From positions 1 through 64,000 of the forward strand of contig JAWKLG010000012.1 of NCBI GenBank assembly GCA_041392845.1: a stretch of DNA of 64,000 nucleotides. Direction: 5' to 3'. The stretch's first letter is position 1; each line of letters opens with the position of its first letter. The notes under the pieces were generated by a model that worked only from the letters and a program-made list of their open reading frames with translations, was not told where the DNA came from and made no database searches. This stretch comes from JAGQWW01 sp041392845 (GTDB taxonomy: Bacteria > Bacteroidota > Bacteroidia > Chitinophagales > Saprospiraceae). Positions 55,631 through 63,444 of the stretch are shown in pieces. Made by a program: the position numbers and the translations under genes.

Positions 55631-56221
55631 TTGGCAAGAGCAAACAATTCAAACAATCGTCGTAGAGAAACGACAAGCCAATTTAGGGTTAACGAAAATA
55701 TTCGCATACCACAAGTGAGGCTGGTAGGTGACAACATGGATGACATAAGTCGCGTAGCCGGAAAAGAAATTGAGGCGGGAAGTATATTTCAAACAAGAAC
55801 TGCTCGTCAATGGGCAGAAGATTTGGGTTTGGACCTGGTTGAAATCTCTCCTAATGCAGACCCTCCGGTTTGCAGAATCATAGATTATAACAAGTTCCTC
55901 TACGAAAAGAAAAAGCGCGAAAAAGAATTAAAAGCAAAGACTTCAAAAACAGTTATCAAAGAAATCCGCTTTGGACCCAATACTGATGACCACGATTTTG
56001 AATTCAAATTGCGTCACGCTCAAAAATTCCTGGAGGAAGGGTCAAAAGTAAAGGCTTACGTTATGTTCCGCGGACGTTCAATCGTCTTTAAAGAAAGAGG
56101 TGAGCTTTTGTTGTTGAAGTTCCTTAAGGAGCTGGAAGAATACGGTTCAGCAGAGATGCTTCCAAAGATGGAAGGAAGAAGAATGACTGTAATCGTAACT
56201 CCTAAGAAGAAAGCAAAATAA
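55631..56221 (+). CDS. infC: Translation initiation factor IF-3
   Basis: This 196-residue protein binds the 30S subunit and proofreads initiation. The N-terminal domain (about 18-90) has the family's FRVNENIRIPQVRLVG and DLVEISPNADPPVCRIIDYNKF (split), and the C-terminal domain (about 105-190) has KEIRFGPNTDDHDF and VMFRGR. The start is TTG. Non-AUG starts of infC are known from other bacteria (AUU in E. coli) as a self-regulating device, because IF-3 rejects them. First gene of the conserved infC-rpmI-rplT operon. Confidence 0.96.
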   Translation: MARANNSNNRRRETTSQFRVNENIRIPQVRLVGDNMDDISRVAGKEIEAGSIFQTRTARQWAEDLGLDLVEISPNADPPVCRIIDYNKFLYEKKKREKELKAKTSKTVIKEIRFGPNTDDHDFEFKLRHAQKFLEEGSKVKAYVMFRGRSIVFKERGELLLLKFLKELEEYGSAEMLPKMEGRRMTVIVTPKKKAK

Positions 56222-56294
56222 ATCGCATTTTTTAGTTTTGAAATTAGAGGCAATTGGATTACCTTTGCGCCTCTTTTAAATAAATAGTATTATT

Positions 56295-56492
56295 ATGCCT
56301 AAGATGAAAACACATTCCAGTGCCAAAAAGCGTTTCAAGCTGACCGGCTCAGGAAAAGTTAAGCGCTTTCAGGCGAACACTTCTCACCGTATGAGAAATC
56401 GCTCTAAAAGCCAGAAGTTGAGGCTTCGTGATGCTACTGTAGTATCACAAGCAGACGAAGCAAGAATCAAGCGCTTGCTTTGCGTTAAGTAA
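56295..56492 (+). CDS. rpmI: 50S ribosomal protein L35
   Basis: This 65-residue, strongly basic protein begins with the universal pattern MPKMKTHSSAKKRFKLTGSG. Usual length and position, 73 bases after infC and 70 bases before rplT. Confidence 0.97.
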   Translation: MPKMKTHSSAKKRFKLTGSGKVKRFQANTSHRMRNRSKSQKLRLRDATVVSQADEARIKRLLCVK

Positions 56493-56562
56493 TTTTTATT
56501 TTTTAACGAGAGTACAGGTCAAAGTGAGAAAATCTCCTCTGTGCTGAACTAAAATTGTAAAT

Positions 56563-56910
56563 ATGCCACGTTCTGTGAATTCAGTTGCGTCCAGAAATAG
56601 AAGACGCAAAATTATGAAGATGGCCAAAGGTTACTGGGGTTCCAGAAGCAAGGTTTTTACCGTAGCTAAGAACGCAGTAGAAAAAGCATTAGGATATGCT
56701 TACGTTGGTCGTAAATTGAAAAAACGTGCTTTCCGCCGTTTATGGATTGCTAGAATCAATGCAGGTGCACGTCTAAATGGAACCACTTATTCCAAATTGA
56801 TGCACGGATTGTCTCAGGAAGGAATCGGATTGAACCGTAAAGTATTGGCTGACCTGGCCATGAACCACCCTGAAACTTTCAAATCAGTTGTTGATTCTGT
56901 AAAGAAATAA
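56563..56910 (+). CDS. rplT: 50S ribosomal protein L20
   Basis: This 115-residue assembly protein of the large subunit begins MPRSVNSVASRNRRRKIMK and contains the conserved YAYVGRKLKKRAFRRLWI region (about 47-64). The 70-base spacer before it could hold the L20 autoregulatory structure known in other phyla, but I could not model it. A strong terminator follows. Confidence 0.97.
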   Translation: MPRSVNSVASRNRRRKIMKMAKGYWGSRSKVFTVAKNAVEKALGYAYVGRKLKKRAFRRLWIARINAGARLNGTTYSKLMHGLSQEGIGLNRKVLADLAMNHPETFKSVVDSVKK

Positions 56911-56926
56911 ACAGGATTTCATCCAT

Positions 56927-56968
56927 AAAAAAAGCGCCGTTTTCGAAAGAGAACGGCGCTTTTTTTAT
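56927..56968. terminator. Bidirectional intrinsic terminator after rplT
   Basis: The stem AAAAGCGCCGTT / AACGGCGCTTTT has A- and T-runs on both sides, so it can end the ribosomal operon and, in the other direction, the convergent RDD gene that ends at 56979. Confidence 0.9.
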
Positions 56969-56978
56969 TTCCGGGTCG

Positions 56979-57500
56979 TCAAACTGTGTCCATTTCTTCT
57001 CTTCGATAGATTGTCTCGTGCTTATTTCTGATTACCAAAGTATTAGCAATATTATCATGCAAGGATTGCTTCCTTGGTGACCATAAAACCATCAAATAAC
57101 CAATATAAAAAATCATCTGAGATAAAATTTTACCTGCATTCCTTCCTATGGAATGCATGAAGGATATTCGCCTTCCCCTTAAATCAGTTACCCTGATTTT
57201 TAATAAAATTTTACCGGGAGAGCCACCATGTCGTGACGATTCAAAATAGGCATGGTAAACAAGAGTCAGGATGGGAATTCCAAGAAAGATAAATATAATG
57301 GTCAGGGTAGCCGTATAATTCAAAACGCTTTGGACTACTGAGGCATTGATAAATATCAAAACAAAAAAGCTGAATCCAAATAATAGTGTTAAAATGATTG
57401 AATCTACGAGTAGGGCAACCAGTCTTTCACCAAAATCTGCATAGTCAGGTTCAAAATTTTCATCTTGCTGAAGATCTATAATTTCATCAAAATTTTCCAT
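56979..57500 (-). CDS. RDD family membrane protein
   Basis: This protein is 173 residues from the ATG at 57500 (MENFDEIIDLQQDEN); an upstream in-frame ATG at 57542 overlaps a palindrome and seems less likely. The RDD domain has the Arg-Asp signature GERLVALLVDSIIL (about 29-42), two membrane helices (about 38-58 and 70-92), the motif GGSPGKILLKIRVTD (about 105-119) and a third helix. Function unknown; some members are transporters or antiporters. Confidence 0.82.
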   Translation of the reverse strand: MENFDEIIDLQQDENFEPDYADFGERLVALLVDSIILTLLFGFSFFVLIFINASVVQSVLNYTATLTIIFIFLGIPILTLVYHAYFESSRHGGSPGKILLKIRVTDLRGRRISFMHSIGRNAGKILSQMIFYIGYLMVLWSPRKQSLHDNIANTLVIRNKHETIYRREEMDTV

Positions 57501-57567
57501 TGCTAGAATATTAAAGTCTAAACATAGCCTGAAATCAGGCACACTAATGTACTAAGATTTTTATAAG

Positions 57568-58356
57568 TTATCTGCCATCCATTCGGGCTTTGGTTCTTTC
57601 CAGACTTTCCCAGGGGATGCCTACGATTTCTTCAAGATAGATTCGGTTGAGGGTGAGTTCGGTTTCTGCAGTTAATCTTTTTTCAACTGCATTGTGGTAG
57701 GAGATGGAAGCTTCATTGTATTCTTCGAATGTCGCTTTGTTTTTTTGAAACAAGCTGGAGAGAAGGGTATAATTTGCATTGGCGTCTTCCTCTGCAGCCT
57801 GTCTTGCCTTTAATACTTCCTGCGCTAGAATGAACTTGTGGTACCTTGTTAGTACCTCTTGGTTAAATCTTAATCTTTCATCATCTATTTCCAGTCTCGA
57901 TATTTCAATTTCCTGTTTACTGATGTTGTTTTTATTCTTTTGACCAAATACCGAACCTATATTCCATCCTAAACCAAAATTATAGAGAGGTGGAAATACA
58001 GTGCCCGGAGTTAGCCTGTCTTCGGGTACCAATAATAAAATAGAAGAATCTCTTGGTGTAATACTACCGCTCACCTGAAAACTTCTCAACCATTCTTTTT
58101 TAGTATATTTTAGGTTTTCCTCAGCTATGACTAATTTAGAATCCAATATTTTTGCTCCCGGATTGTTTTGCCAGGCTTGTTCTATCAAATAATCTTCAAA
58201 ACTTCTTTTGGCCGCAATGGTCGGACTAACCTGATTGAAGGCTGAAAAACTAAAGAACAACAAAACTAGGATCACCCCCAAAGGTTGGAGGAAACCAAAG
58301 TTCTTTTGATTTTCAGTTGCTTTATGTTTCTGATTGTTTATCATGGATTGTTTCAT
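57568..58356 (-). CDS. Short TolC-like outer-membrane efflux protein
   Basis: This protein is 262 residues if started at 58356 (MKQSMINNQ); an in-frame ATG at 58380 would add eight. A hydrophobic segment (LGVILVLLFFSFSAF) acts as signal, followed by one TolC half: helix with EDYLIEQAWQNNPGAKILDSKLVIAEENLKYTKKEW (split), a short beta part, and a second long helix with Q/E/K-rich heptads. TolC proper has two such halves (about 450 residues), so this is half size. Short homologues occur in Bacteroidota polysaccharide clusters and probably help with polymer export. It overlaps the O-antigen ligase reading frame by about 35 bases and is last in the operon. Confidence 0.65.
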   Translation of the reverse strand: MKQSMINNQKHKATENQKNFGFLQPLGVILVLLFFSFSAFNQVSPTIAAKRSFEDYLIEQAWQNNPGAKILDSKLVIAEENLKYTKKEWLRSFQVSGSITPRDSSILLLVPEDRLTPGTVFPPLYNFGLGWNIGSVFGQKNKNNISKQEIEISRLEIDDERLRFNQEVLTRYHKFILAQEVLKARQAAEEDANANYTLLSSLFQKNKATFEEYNEASISYHNAVEKRLTAETELTLNRIYLEEIVGIPWESLERTKARMDGR

Positions 58357-59338
58357 GGGTAGTAGCAAAATTCGGGTCAAAATCCTTCAAACGGACTATT
58401 GCTGCCAAAAAAATGTAAAAAATAAGGCTGGATGGAAGGTGAACAATAATTTCCTGAGGATAACTGGCAACTGAAAGCATGAATAAAACAAGGAAAATTC
58501 CTAAATACAAAATCTTGATTTCAGGGTTTTTAACCCTTACATAGTAATAAATTGCTTTTTGTAAGGCAACAAATAGCAGTCCCAGGTAAATTATCAAACC
58601 TATCCAACCCTGTTCAACTGCAATTCTTACAAAACCGCTGTCGTGTGGGAAATTTGCCAGCCAGGAGTTGGGCGTAAATCTTTTTCCCCAAACTCCGGTG
58701 CTGCCCAATCCGGCTCCAATAGGATGTTTTTGTATGAATGGCTGTATGAGTTTCTGGTTTTCAAACCTAACCTGCATGGATTCATCTTCGGTAACTTTAA
58801 AGGCAGATTGTATTCTGTAAATCAAAGGATTGGAGGTTGACTTCATCATCGCGCCCACACCTAAAATCAAACCAAAGAATCCCAGTAAAAGGATTTTCTT
58901 TCTGAGGGTAAGGGCTACAAACATAATTAGTCCTATGGGTACCAAAGCATAGGCTGTTCTTGTACCGGTGTAGGCCATGACCCAAAACATGATAACAGCT
59001 CCTAGTCCAAAAAGTATTTTTTTAGGATTTGAAAATGGACCTATGAGCATGGTGGTGCAAAAAACTGCACCGTAAGCCATCATGATTCCAAAAGTCGTAG
59101 GGTCATTCAAAACCGAAAATATCCGCATTCTGGTCCATTGGAAAAGCAATTGAAATCGTAAAGTGTCTGCATAAATCCAGGATTCTTCTGCTGCAGAGAA
59201 CCCTATAAATTCTTGTTTTAAACCATACAATCCTGCGGCAGTGAGCAGAATTAAAATGAGCCAAATGGTTTGTTTGATGGCTTTTAAGGAATTAAATGCA
59301 TGGCAGGCTATAAAGTATAACATCGTCAACAGTGCCAT
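58322..59338 (-). CDS. O-antigen ligase family protein, C-terminal piece
   Basis: This 338-residue frame carries the Wzy_C/O-antigen ligase core: about eight membrane helices, a large periplasmic loop with VRFENQKLIQPFIQKHPIGAGLGSTG (split) and FPHDSGFVRIAVEQGWIGL, the usual substrate loop. It begins at an internal ATG that is the natural continuation of the preceding frame once one missing base is restored, so it is a fragment of the gene spanning 58322-59805. It could still be translated on its own from that ATG. Confidence 0.7.
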   Translation of the reverse strand: MALLTMLYFIACHAFNSLKAIKQTIWLILILLTAAGLYGLKQEFIGFSAAEESWIYADTLRFQLLFQWTRMRIFSVLNDPTTFGIMMAYGAVFCTTMLIGPFSNPKKILFGLGAVIMFWVMAYTGTRTAYALVPIGLIMFVALTLRKKILLLGFFGLILGVGAMMKSTSNPLIYRIQSAFKVTEDESMQVRFENQKLIQPFIQKHPIGAGLGSTGVWGKRFTPNSWLANFPHDSGFVRIAVEQGWIGLIIYLGLLFVALQKAIYYYVRVKNPEIKILYLGIFLVLFMLSVASYPQEIIVHLPSSLIFYIFLAAIVRLKDFDPNFATTHETIHDKQSET

Positions 59339-59355
59339 GGTCCTTACGGTATAAA

Positions 59356-59805
59356 TCAGGCCATTCTCGACTCCGCTACAGGGTTTAATCCTTGAAGTAA
59401 ATTATATACAATCCAAAGTGCTATCCATAGGCTTATGCTGCTTTTTGCAAAGCTCCAGTCTCGTTTTCTGGATTGCTGTACCAACATTCCAAAAAGCATA
59501 ATAAACAACAATCCGTCCATGGAGGTACCAACCGGTGCTTCCGTATATTTACTTAAAAGGTGCACCACAAATCCTAATACCAACATGAGTGAAATACCCA
59601 GTTGGTGATTGAACATGGCTATAATCACAGCAGGAATAGCAATCATGCCCAGAACACCGGCTATTCCTATCGTAAGGCCAAATTGACTAAACAGGAAGGC
59701 TAGTGAAATTCCCACTAAACCCATTAAAATATAAGCCAAAGGATTGTCTAAGCGCCTTTCTGACAGCCAGTTGAAAATGTTGATATGACTTCCTAATCCC
59801 TGCAT
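59356..59805 (-). CDS. O-antigen ligase family protein, N-terminal piece
   Basis: This 149-residue frame has about four membrane helices (AYILMGLVGISLAFLF, GVLGMIAIPAVIIAMF, LGISLMLVLGFVVHLL, SISLWIALWIVYNLL) and ends early in NPVAESRMA at TGA (59356-59358). The sequence after it continues homologously in another frame. The ATG follows directly on the stop of the 40-residue frame upstream (TAG-ATG), in the same frame. Confidence 0.7.
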   Translation of the reverse strand: MQGLGSHINIFNWLSERRLDNPLAYILMGLVGISLAFLFSQFGLTIGIAGVLGMIAIPAVIIAMFNHQLGISLMLVLGFVVHLLSKYTEAPVGTSMDGLLFIMLFGMLVQQSRKRDWSFAKSSISLWIALWIVYNLLQGLNPVAESRMA

Positions 59806-59928
59806 CTACAAAAAGACCACTTTTAAAAAGCAGCCTAATACCAAAAGCGTGATGGCTGCATATCCAATAAATTCTATTATTTGCTCTCTTAATTCCAATT
59901 TGGAATCACGAGGTGAAATCCTTTTCAT
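59806..59928 (-). CDS. 40-residue single-span membrane peptide
   Basis: A short frame reads MKRISPRDSKLELREQIIEF, then a hydrophobic helix (about 21-40, GYAAITLLVLGCFLKVVFL). It starts within the last 23 bases of the glycosyltransferase gene, and its TAG is immediately followed by the ATG of the ligase piece in the same frame. Tight packing and a sensible topology (basic, charged N-terminus then one helix) support it as a real micro-protein or as the lost N-terminus of the ligase. No known family recognised. Confidence 0.5.
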   Translation of the reverse strand: MKRISPRDSKLELREQIIEFIGYAAITLLVLGCFLKVVFL

Positions 59929-61159
59929 AAGTTTTCGAAGTTTTTCGAGGTAAAAATCTATTTACAAGAGTCCAAAATTGTTGCACCCGGGCTTCCCAGG
60001 TATTGGAGCGTGCTACTTCCAATCGATAAGAGATATTTTCCTGAGAATTTTCTTCAATAGCACGATCAATTAAATTAATAAACTCATGATGACTATCTGC
60101 CAGGTATATCACATCCCGGAAAGTTCTGATATCGTCACTAAATCCGGTCGAAACAACTGGTCGTCCTGCTGCGAGGTATTCATTTATTTTTAATGGGTAA
60201 ATGCTTTCTGTGAGTTTGTTGCACAAAAATGGAATCATGCACACATCCATGTATTTCAAATACCTTGGAAGTTCATAAATCTTCTTTGGACCTGTAGAGA
60301 TAATATTCTTGATTTTATCCAAACCCAGATCGAAGTATGATTTGCTGTTTATTGGTCCAACAAGCACCACTGTCTTATCCGGATGCGCCAGAGCTGTCTT
60401 TTTTATGAGTTCATAATCAATCCTCAAAGCATCCAGGTTGCCGGTAAATCCGATAATTGGAGTATTGATTGATTCCAGTTCTTCGGGTCTGGTAAAATCC
60501 TCTTTTAATGTTTTTTCAAAAATGGAAATATCGACTGCATTAAAGGCTGTGAAAGTATTTGGATTGTACTTTTTCAGGTTTTTTCTCAATTGATTGGAAG
60601 TTACCAAAGCCAAATCGGACCTCCTGATGGCAATTGCTTCCAGGCGTGTTCCATGTTTGTCGCTGTAGGGATCCTGCGTAATATCATCAATACTCTGATA
60701 TATACTGAGTTGCTGACCGAAATCCTTTGGCAGGGATCCTACAAAGTAGGGGTCATAACAATTCAGGAAAATAAAATTTTTGACCTTGTATTTTTTTATG
60801 GCCTGCCTGATAGATCGAAGTACTATCTCATTATTGATACCATAAAGGGTATTGTACAATTTTCCCTTTTTTAACCAATTGATGGGTAAGGTGAGTGGCG
60901 GTTGTACTACGATAAAATTATCCGGTATTTCTTTGATGGTTTCGAATCCGGTCTGGAAGGTCAATAATTTAAAAGCACGCTTCCAAATTTTTTTATTAAA
61001 TAGTCCAAATACAAAATCCTTAATAGAATAAGGATGATTGACATAAATGACACGGTTATTTTTAGCAAATTCCTTTGACCAGGACAGCGATACTGAGGAG
61101 TATTCATGGTCTGACCTGAAAAGCGTCATTAGGACTATATCGGGGTTTGTGTTGTTCAT
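59906..61159 (-). CDS. Family 1-type glycosyltransferase (TuaH-like)
   Basis: This 417-residue GT-B enzyme has an N-terminal domain (about 8-200, with YQSIDDITQDPYSDKHG at about 158-174 and SDLALVTSN) and a C-terminal donor-binding domain (GFTGNLDALRIDYELI, VLVGPINS, and the sugar-nucleotide motif PLKINEYLAAGRPVVST at about 330-346). Probable role: adding a sugar to a lipid-linked polysaccharide precursor on the cytoplasmic side. The closest remembered relatives are TuaH-like transferases of teichuronic acid and exopolysaccharide clusters. Confidence 0.85.
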   Translation of the reverse strand: MNNTNPDIVLMTLFRSDHEYSSVSLSWSKEFAKNNRVIYVNHPYSIKDFVFGLFNKKIWKRAFKLLTFQTGFETIKEIPDNFIVVQPPLTLPINWLKKGKLYNTLYGINNEIVLRSIRQAIKKYKVKNFIFLNCYDPYFVGSLPKDFGQQLSIYQSIDDITQDPYSDKHGTRLEAIAIRRSDLALVTSNQLRKNLKKYNPNTFTAFNAVDISIFEKTLKEDFTRPEELESINTPIIGFTGNLDALRIDYELIKKTALAHPDKTVVLVGPINSKSYFDLGLDKIKNIISTGPKKIYELPRYLKYMDVCMIPFLCNKLTESIYPLKINEYLAAGRPVVSTGFSDDIRTFRDVIYLADSHHEFINLIDRAIEENSQENISYRLEVARSNTWEARVQQFWTLVNRFLPRKTSKTYEKDFTS

Positions 61160-61183
61160 AATTTTTCGGTTTTGAAGGGAGGT

Positions 61184-61954
61184 TTATTTTCTTTGAAATT
61201 GTGCAAATTCTTTGGTTATCAGGAAGTCAAATGGTGGAAACCTTAACTGAAGATTTTTACTTATTCCCCATTTATTAAAAAAGGAGTGACTTCTTCTATA
61301 TTTTAATTCCAATCCTGCATTAGTAGCAACCTTCATTAGTTTAGTATGTGTAAGATGATTCAATCCATCATAAGCTTCTACTAAATCACTTTCCAAATCA
61401 CCCACGATAGGATGATTTTTCTTTTTAATCCAGGCCTTTACAATGGCTTGGGGTAAAAATTGAACCCAGGGCAATTTTATTACATGATTAACATGAGATG
61501 CATAAGGGCTTTTCCAGGGCGGATAAGTCACAAAAAGGATTCCATCAGGTTTTAAAATTTTGGCAAACTGCTTGTAAATGGCTTCCAACACCGAAAGAGG
61601 GATGTGCTCTGCCACATCATTCATGAAAATGAAATCATAAGTTTCCTGTATTGGATTTTTCAGTACATCCCTGCACTCAAACTGCACATTGCTTTGCTGG
61701 TACTTCTCTTTAAGTTTATTGGCCACATTAACATGATGCTGGTCAATGTCCAGACCATGCACCTTACAGTCCCAATTGCTGGCATACCAAAGACTCATTC
61801 CACCCATTCCACAGCCAAAATCAAGAATGGTTTTTCCATTTAGGTCAAAAAGTTCTTTGATCAGCTTTTTATCAACTTTCAAATGAGGTGCATTGTCATC
61901 CAAAAAATTTCCCTCTGCATAAGTCATCCCTTCGAGAAATAGTGCATTTGTCAT
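61184..61954 (-). CDS. Class I SAM-dependent methyltransferase
   Basis: This 256-residue enzyme has motif I ILDFGCGMGGMS (about 42-53), acidic motif II HGLDIDQHHV (about 66-75) and motif IV FIFMNDVAEHIP (about 110-121). The C-terminal part (SHSFFNKWGISKNLQLRF) is specific to the subgroup seen in polysaccharide clusters. Probably methylates a sugar or lipid carrier intermediate. It lies 24 bases upstream-side of the glycosyltransferase and 3 bases from the flippase gene. Confidence 0.85.
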   Translation of the reverse strand: MTNALFLEGMTYAEGNFLDDNAPHLKVDKKLIKELFDLNGKTILDFGCGMGGMSLWYASNWDCKVHGLDIDQHHVNVANKLKEKYQQSNVQFECRDVLKNPIQETYDFIFMNDVAEHIPLSVLEAIYKQFAKILKPDGILFVTYPPWKSPYASHVNHVIKLPWVQFLPQAIVKAWIKKKNHPIVGDLESDLVEAYDGLNHLTHTKLMKVATNAGLELKYRRSHSFFNKWGISKNLQLRFPPFDFLITKEFAQFQRK

Positions 61955-61957
61955 AAG

Positions 61958-63349
61958 CTAAATATTTGGTTCTTCCACCGGAATTGGTTTTCCGGTTTTG
62001 CTGGACGTAACTTTCGATTCAGGTTCTTTTTTTAAAAAAGAAATGGCCTTTTTAAAAATGGTTTTATAGAAATAGGGGATGTGTAATATTGGATTTAACG
62101 GATTGACTCCTAATTTTTTATGTAAAAAAAACTGCATGGCTACAAAAGTGAGGATGTAGGTAGCAAGGGTTCCGTATGCTGCTCCAATGGTTCCAAATCC
62201 CCAAATCAGGAAATAGTCTATAATTGCTAAAACTACGAGGCTGGCTGCAGTAAATAAAAAGTTTACCCTTGGCATTCCAATCGAATCCAGTACTGTACCA
62301 AATTGTACTGCATAGGGCATGAAAAGCCCGAATAGGATGGTGATTCTTAAAATGGGCACAGCATCCAGGTATTGTGCGCCTGCGACAATCAAAATTGCCT
62401 GTTTCGCAAAAATCAGGACGAATAAAATGATAGGAACCATGATGGATAAAATGGCGCCTACTGCTTTTTCATACAATTCTTTAATGGCGGTTTTTCCTTC
62501 CAAAGCCCTCCGGGCACTTTGTGGGAATAAAATGGATGCCATTGAAAAGGTTGGTACATCCGAAAGGTTGGTAATTTTTATGGCAGCCTCATACAATGCC
62601 ACACTTACCGGTCCGGCGATGGGAATTCTACCCAATAAAAATTTGTCTGTACTCTTAAAAAGTTGGGTGGCGGCATTGGTTCCAAAAACATAAATCCCAA
62701 ATTGGAATAAACGGTTCATCCAATCAAAGTCTATGCTTTTGCTAAATCGTAGGAATTTTCTTGCAAAGAGATAAGCCACAACAGAACCTCCAAGGGCGGC
62801 AATGATTTGAAAATAAGCCAAATCTTCCAAAGAAATATTTCCGTGACTAAAAAACAACCACAAAACAAAACTGAAAAACAAGCCCTGCCGTACAAAATTG
62901 CTCCAAAAAATTCCTTTGAAATCAAGATTGGCTTGCTGGATGTAATTCATTTGAAAAAATGGAATCAGCGAGATATTTGTGAGCGCATATATTTTTAAAA
63001 GAATAGCCAATTCAGGCATTTTAAAAAAAGAAGCCGCCGGTGATGCAATAATCCATAGAAAACTTATGGTGACCGCAGTTATCAAAACATTTAGGACCAA
63101 AGATGCAGTCGAAATCTTTGCATAATCTTCTTTGGAAGCAGTTGATAAAAATTTCACCAGAGCATTTTGCAGTAATCCTATCCTGGCAACTTCTATGATG
63201 GCTGCTATGGTTAGAAAAATGGCCCAGGTACCGAAGGATTCCTTGCTTAGTGCTCTGAAAAGCAAGAATACAGCTCCAAAGGCGAAGAGCTGTACCGACA
63301 ACTTTTCAAGCAAACTAAGCGCTCCTGATTTTACCCAGTAATTTCTCAA
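61958..63349 (-). CDS. Wzx-type polysaccharide flippase
   Basis: This 463-residue MOP-superfamily membrane protein has about 12-14 helices. The N-terminus YWVKSGALSLLEKLSVQLFAFGAVFLLF (split) and the motif GTWAIFLTIAAIIEVARIGL (about 41-60) are typical of oligosaccharide flippases. It moves lipid-linked repeat units across the inner membrane. The start is TTG; the only nearby ATG is closed by a stop. A basic, Lys/Ser-rich cytoplasmic tail (about 435-463) ends in VEEPNI. Confidence 0.86.
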   Translation of the reverse strand: MRNYWVKSGALSLLEKLSVQLFAFGAVFLLFRALSKESFGTWAIFLTIAAIIEVARIGLLQNALVKFLSTASKEDYAKISTASLVLNVLITAVTISFLWIIASPAASFFKMPELAILLKIYALTNISLIPFFQMNYIQQANLDFKGIFWSNFVRQGLFFSFVLWLFFSHGNISLEDLAYFQIIAALGGSVVAYLFARKFLRFSKSIDFDWMNRLFQFGIYVFGTNAATQLFKSTDKFLLGRIPIAGPVSVALYEAAIKITNLSDVPTFSMASILFPQSARRALEGKTAIKELYEKAVGAILSIMVPIILFVLIFAKQAILIVAGAQYLDAVPILRITILFGLFMPYAVQFGTVLDSIGMPRVNFLFTAASLVVLAIIDYFLIWGFGTIGAAYGTLATYILTFVAMQFFLHKKLGVNPLNPILHIPYFYKTIFKKAISFLKKEPESKVTSSKTGKPIPVEEPNI

Positions 63350-63444
63350 GCCAAATGCATTTTAACCTTGTCTTTCAGACAAATATTTGTATCACCCAAA
63401 GGTGACGATCATTCAATTTTGCTTTGGTGAGTGAGTAGGCGTGA

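Larger units (their letters stand above)
58322..59805 (-). pseudogene. O-antigen ligase gene split by a one-base frameshift
   Basis: Composite of the two pieces above. On the minus strand GCC-TGA-TTT at 59361-59353 reads as a stop. Adding one base (TGG for TG) restores A-W-I-Y-T-V-R-T-M-A-L-L, a continuous ligase of about 495 residues, the usual size. It is either a real deletion, a phase-variable or programmed event, or a sequence error; there is no homopolymer at the site. Confidence 0.7.

Noticed and set aside
56493..56562. L20 autoregulatory RNA structure between rpmI and rplT
   Set aside because: The spacer is short and I could not find a convincing pseudoknot by eye; not claimed.
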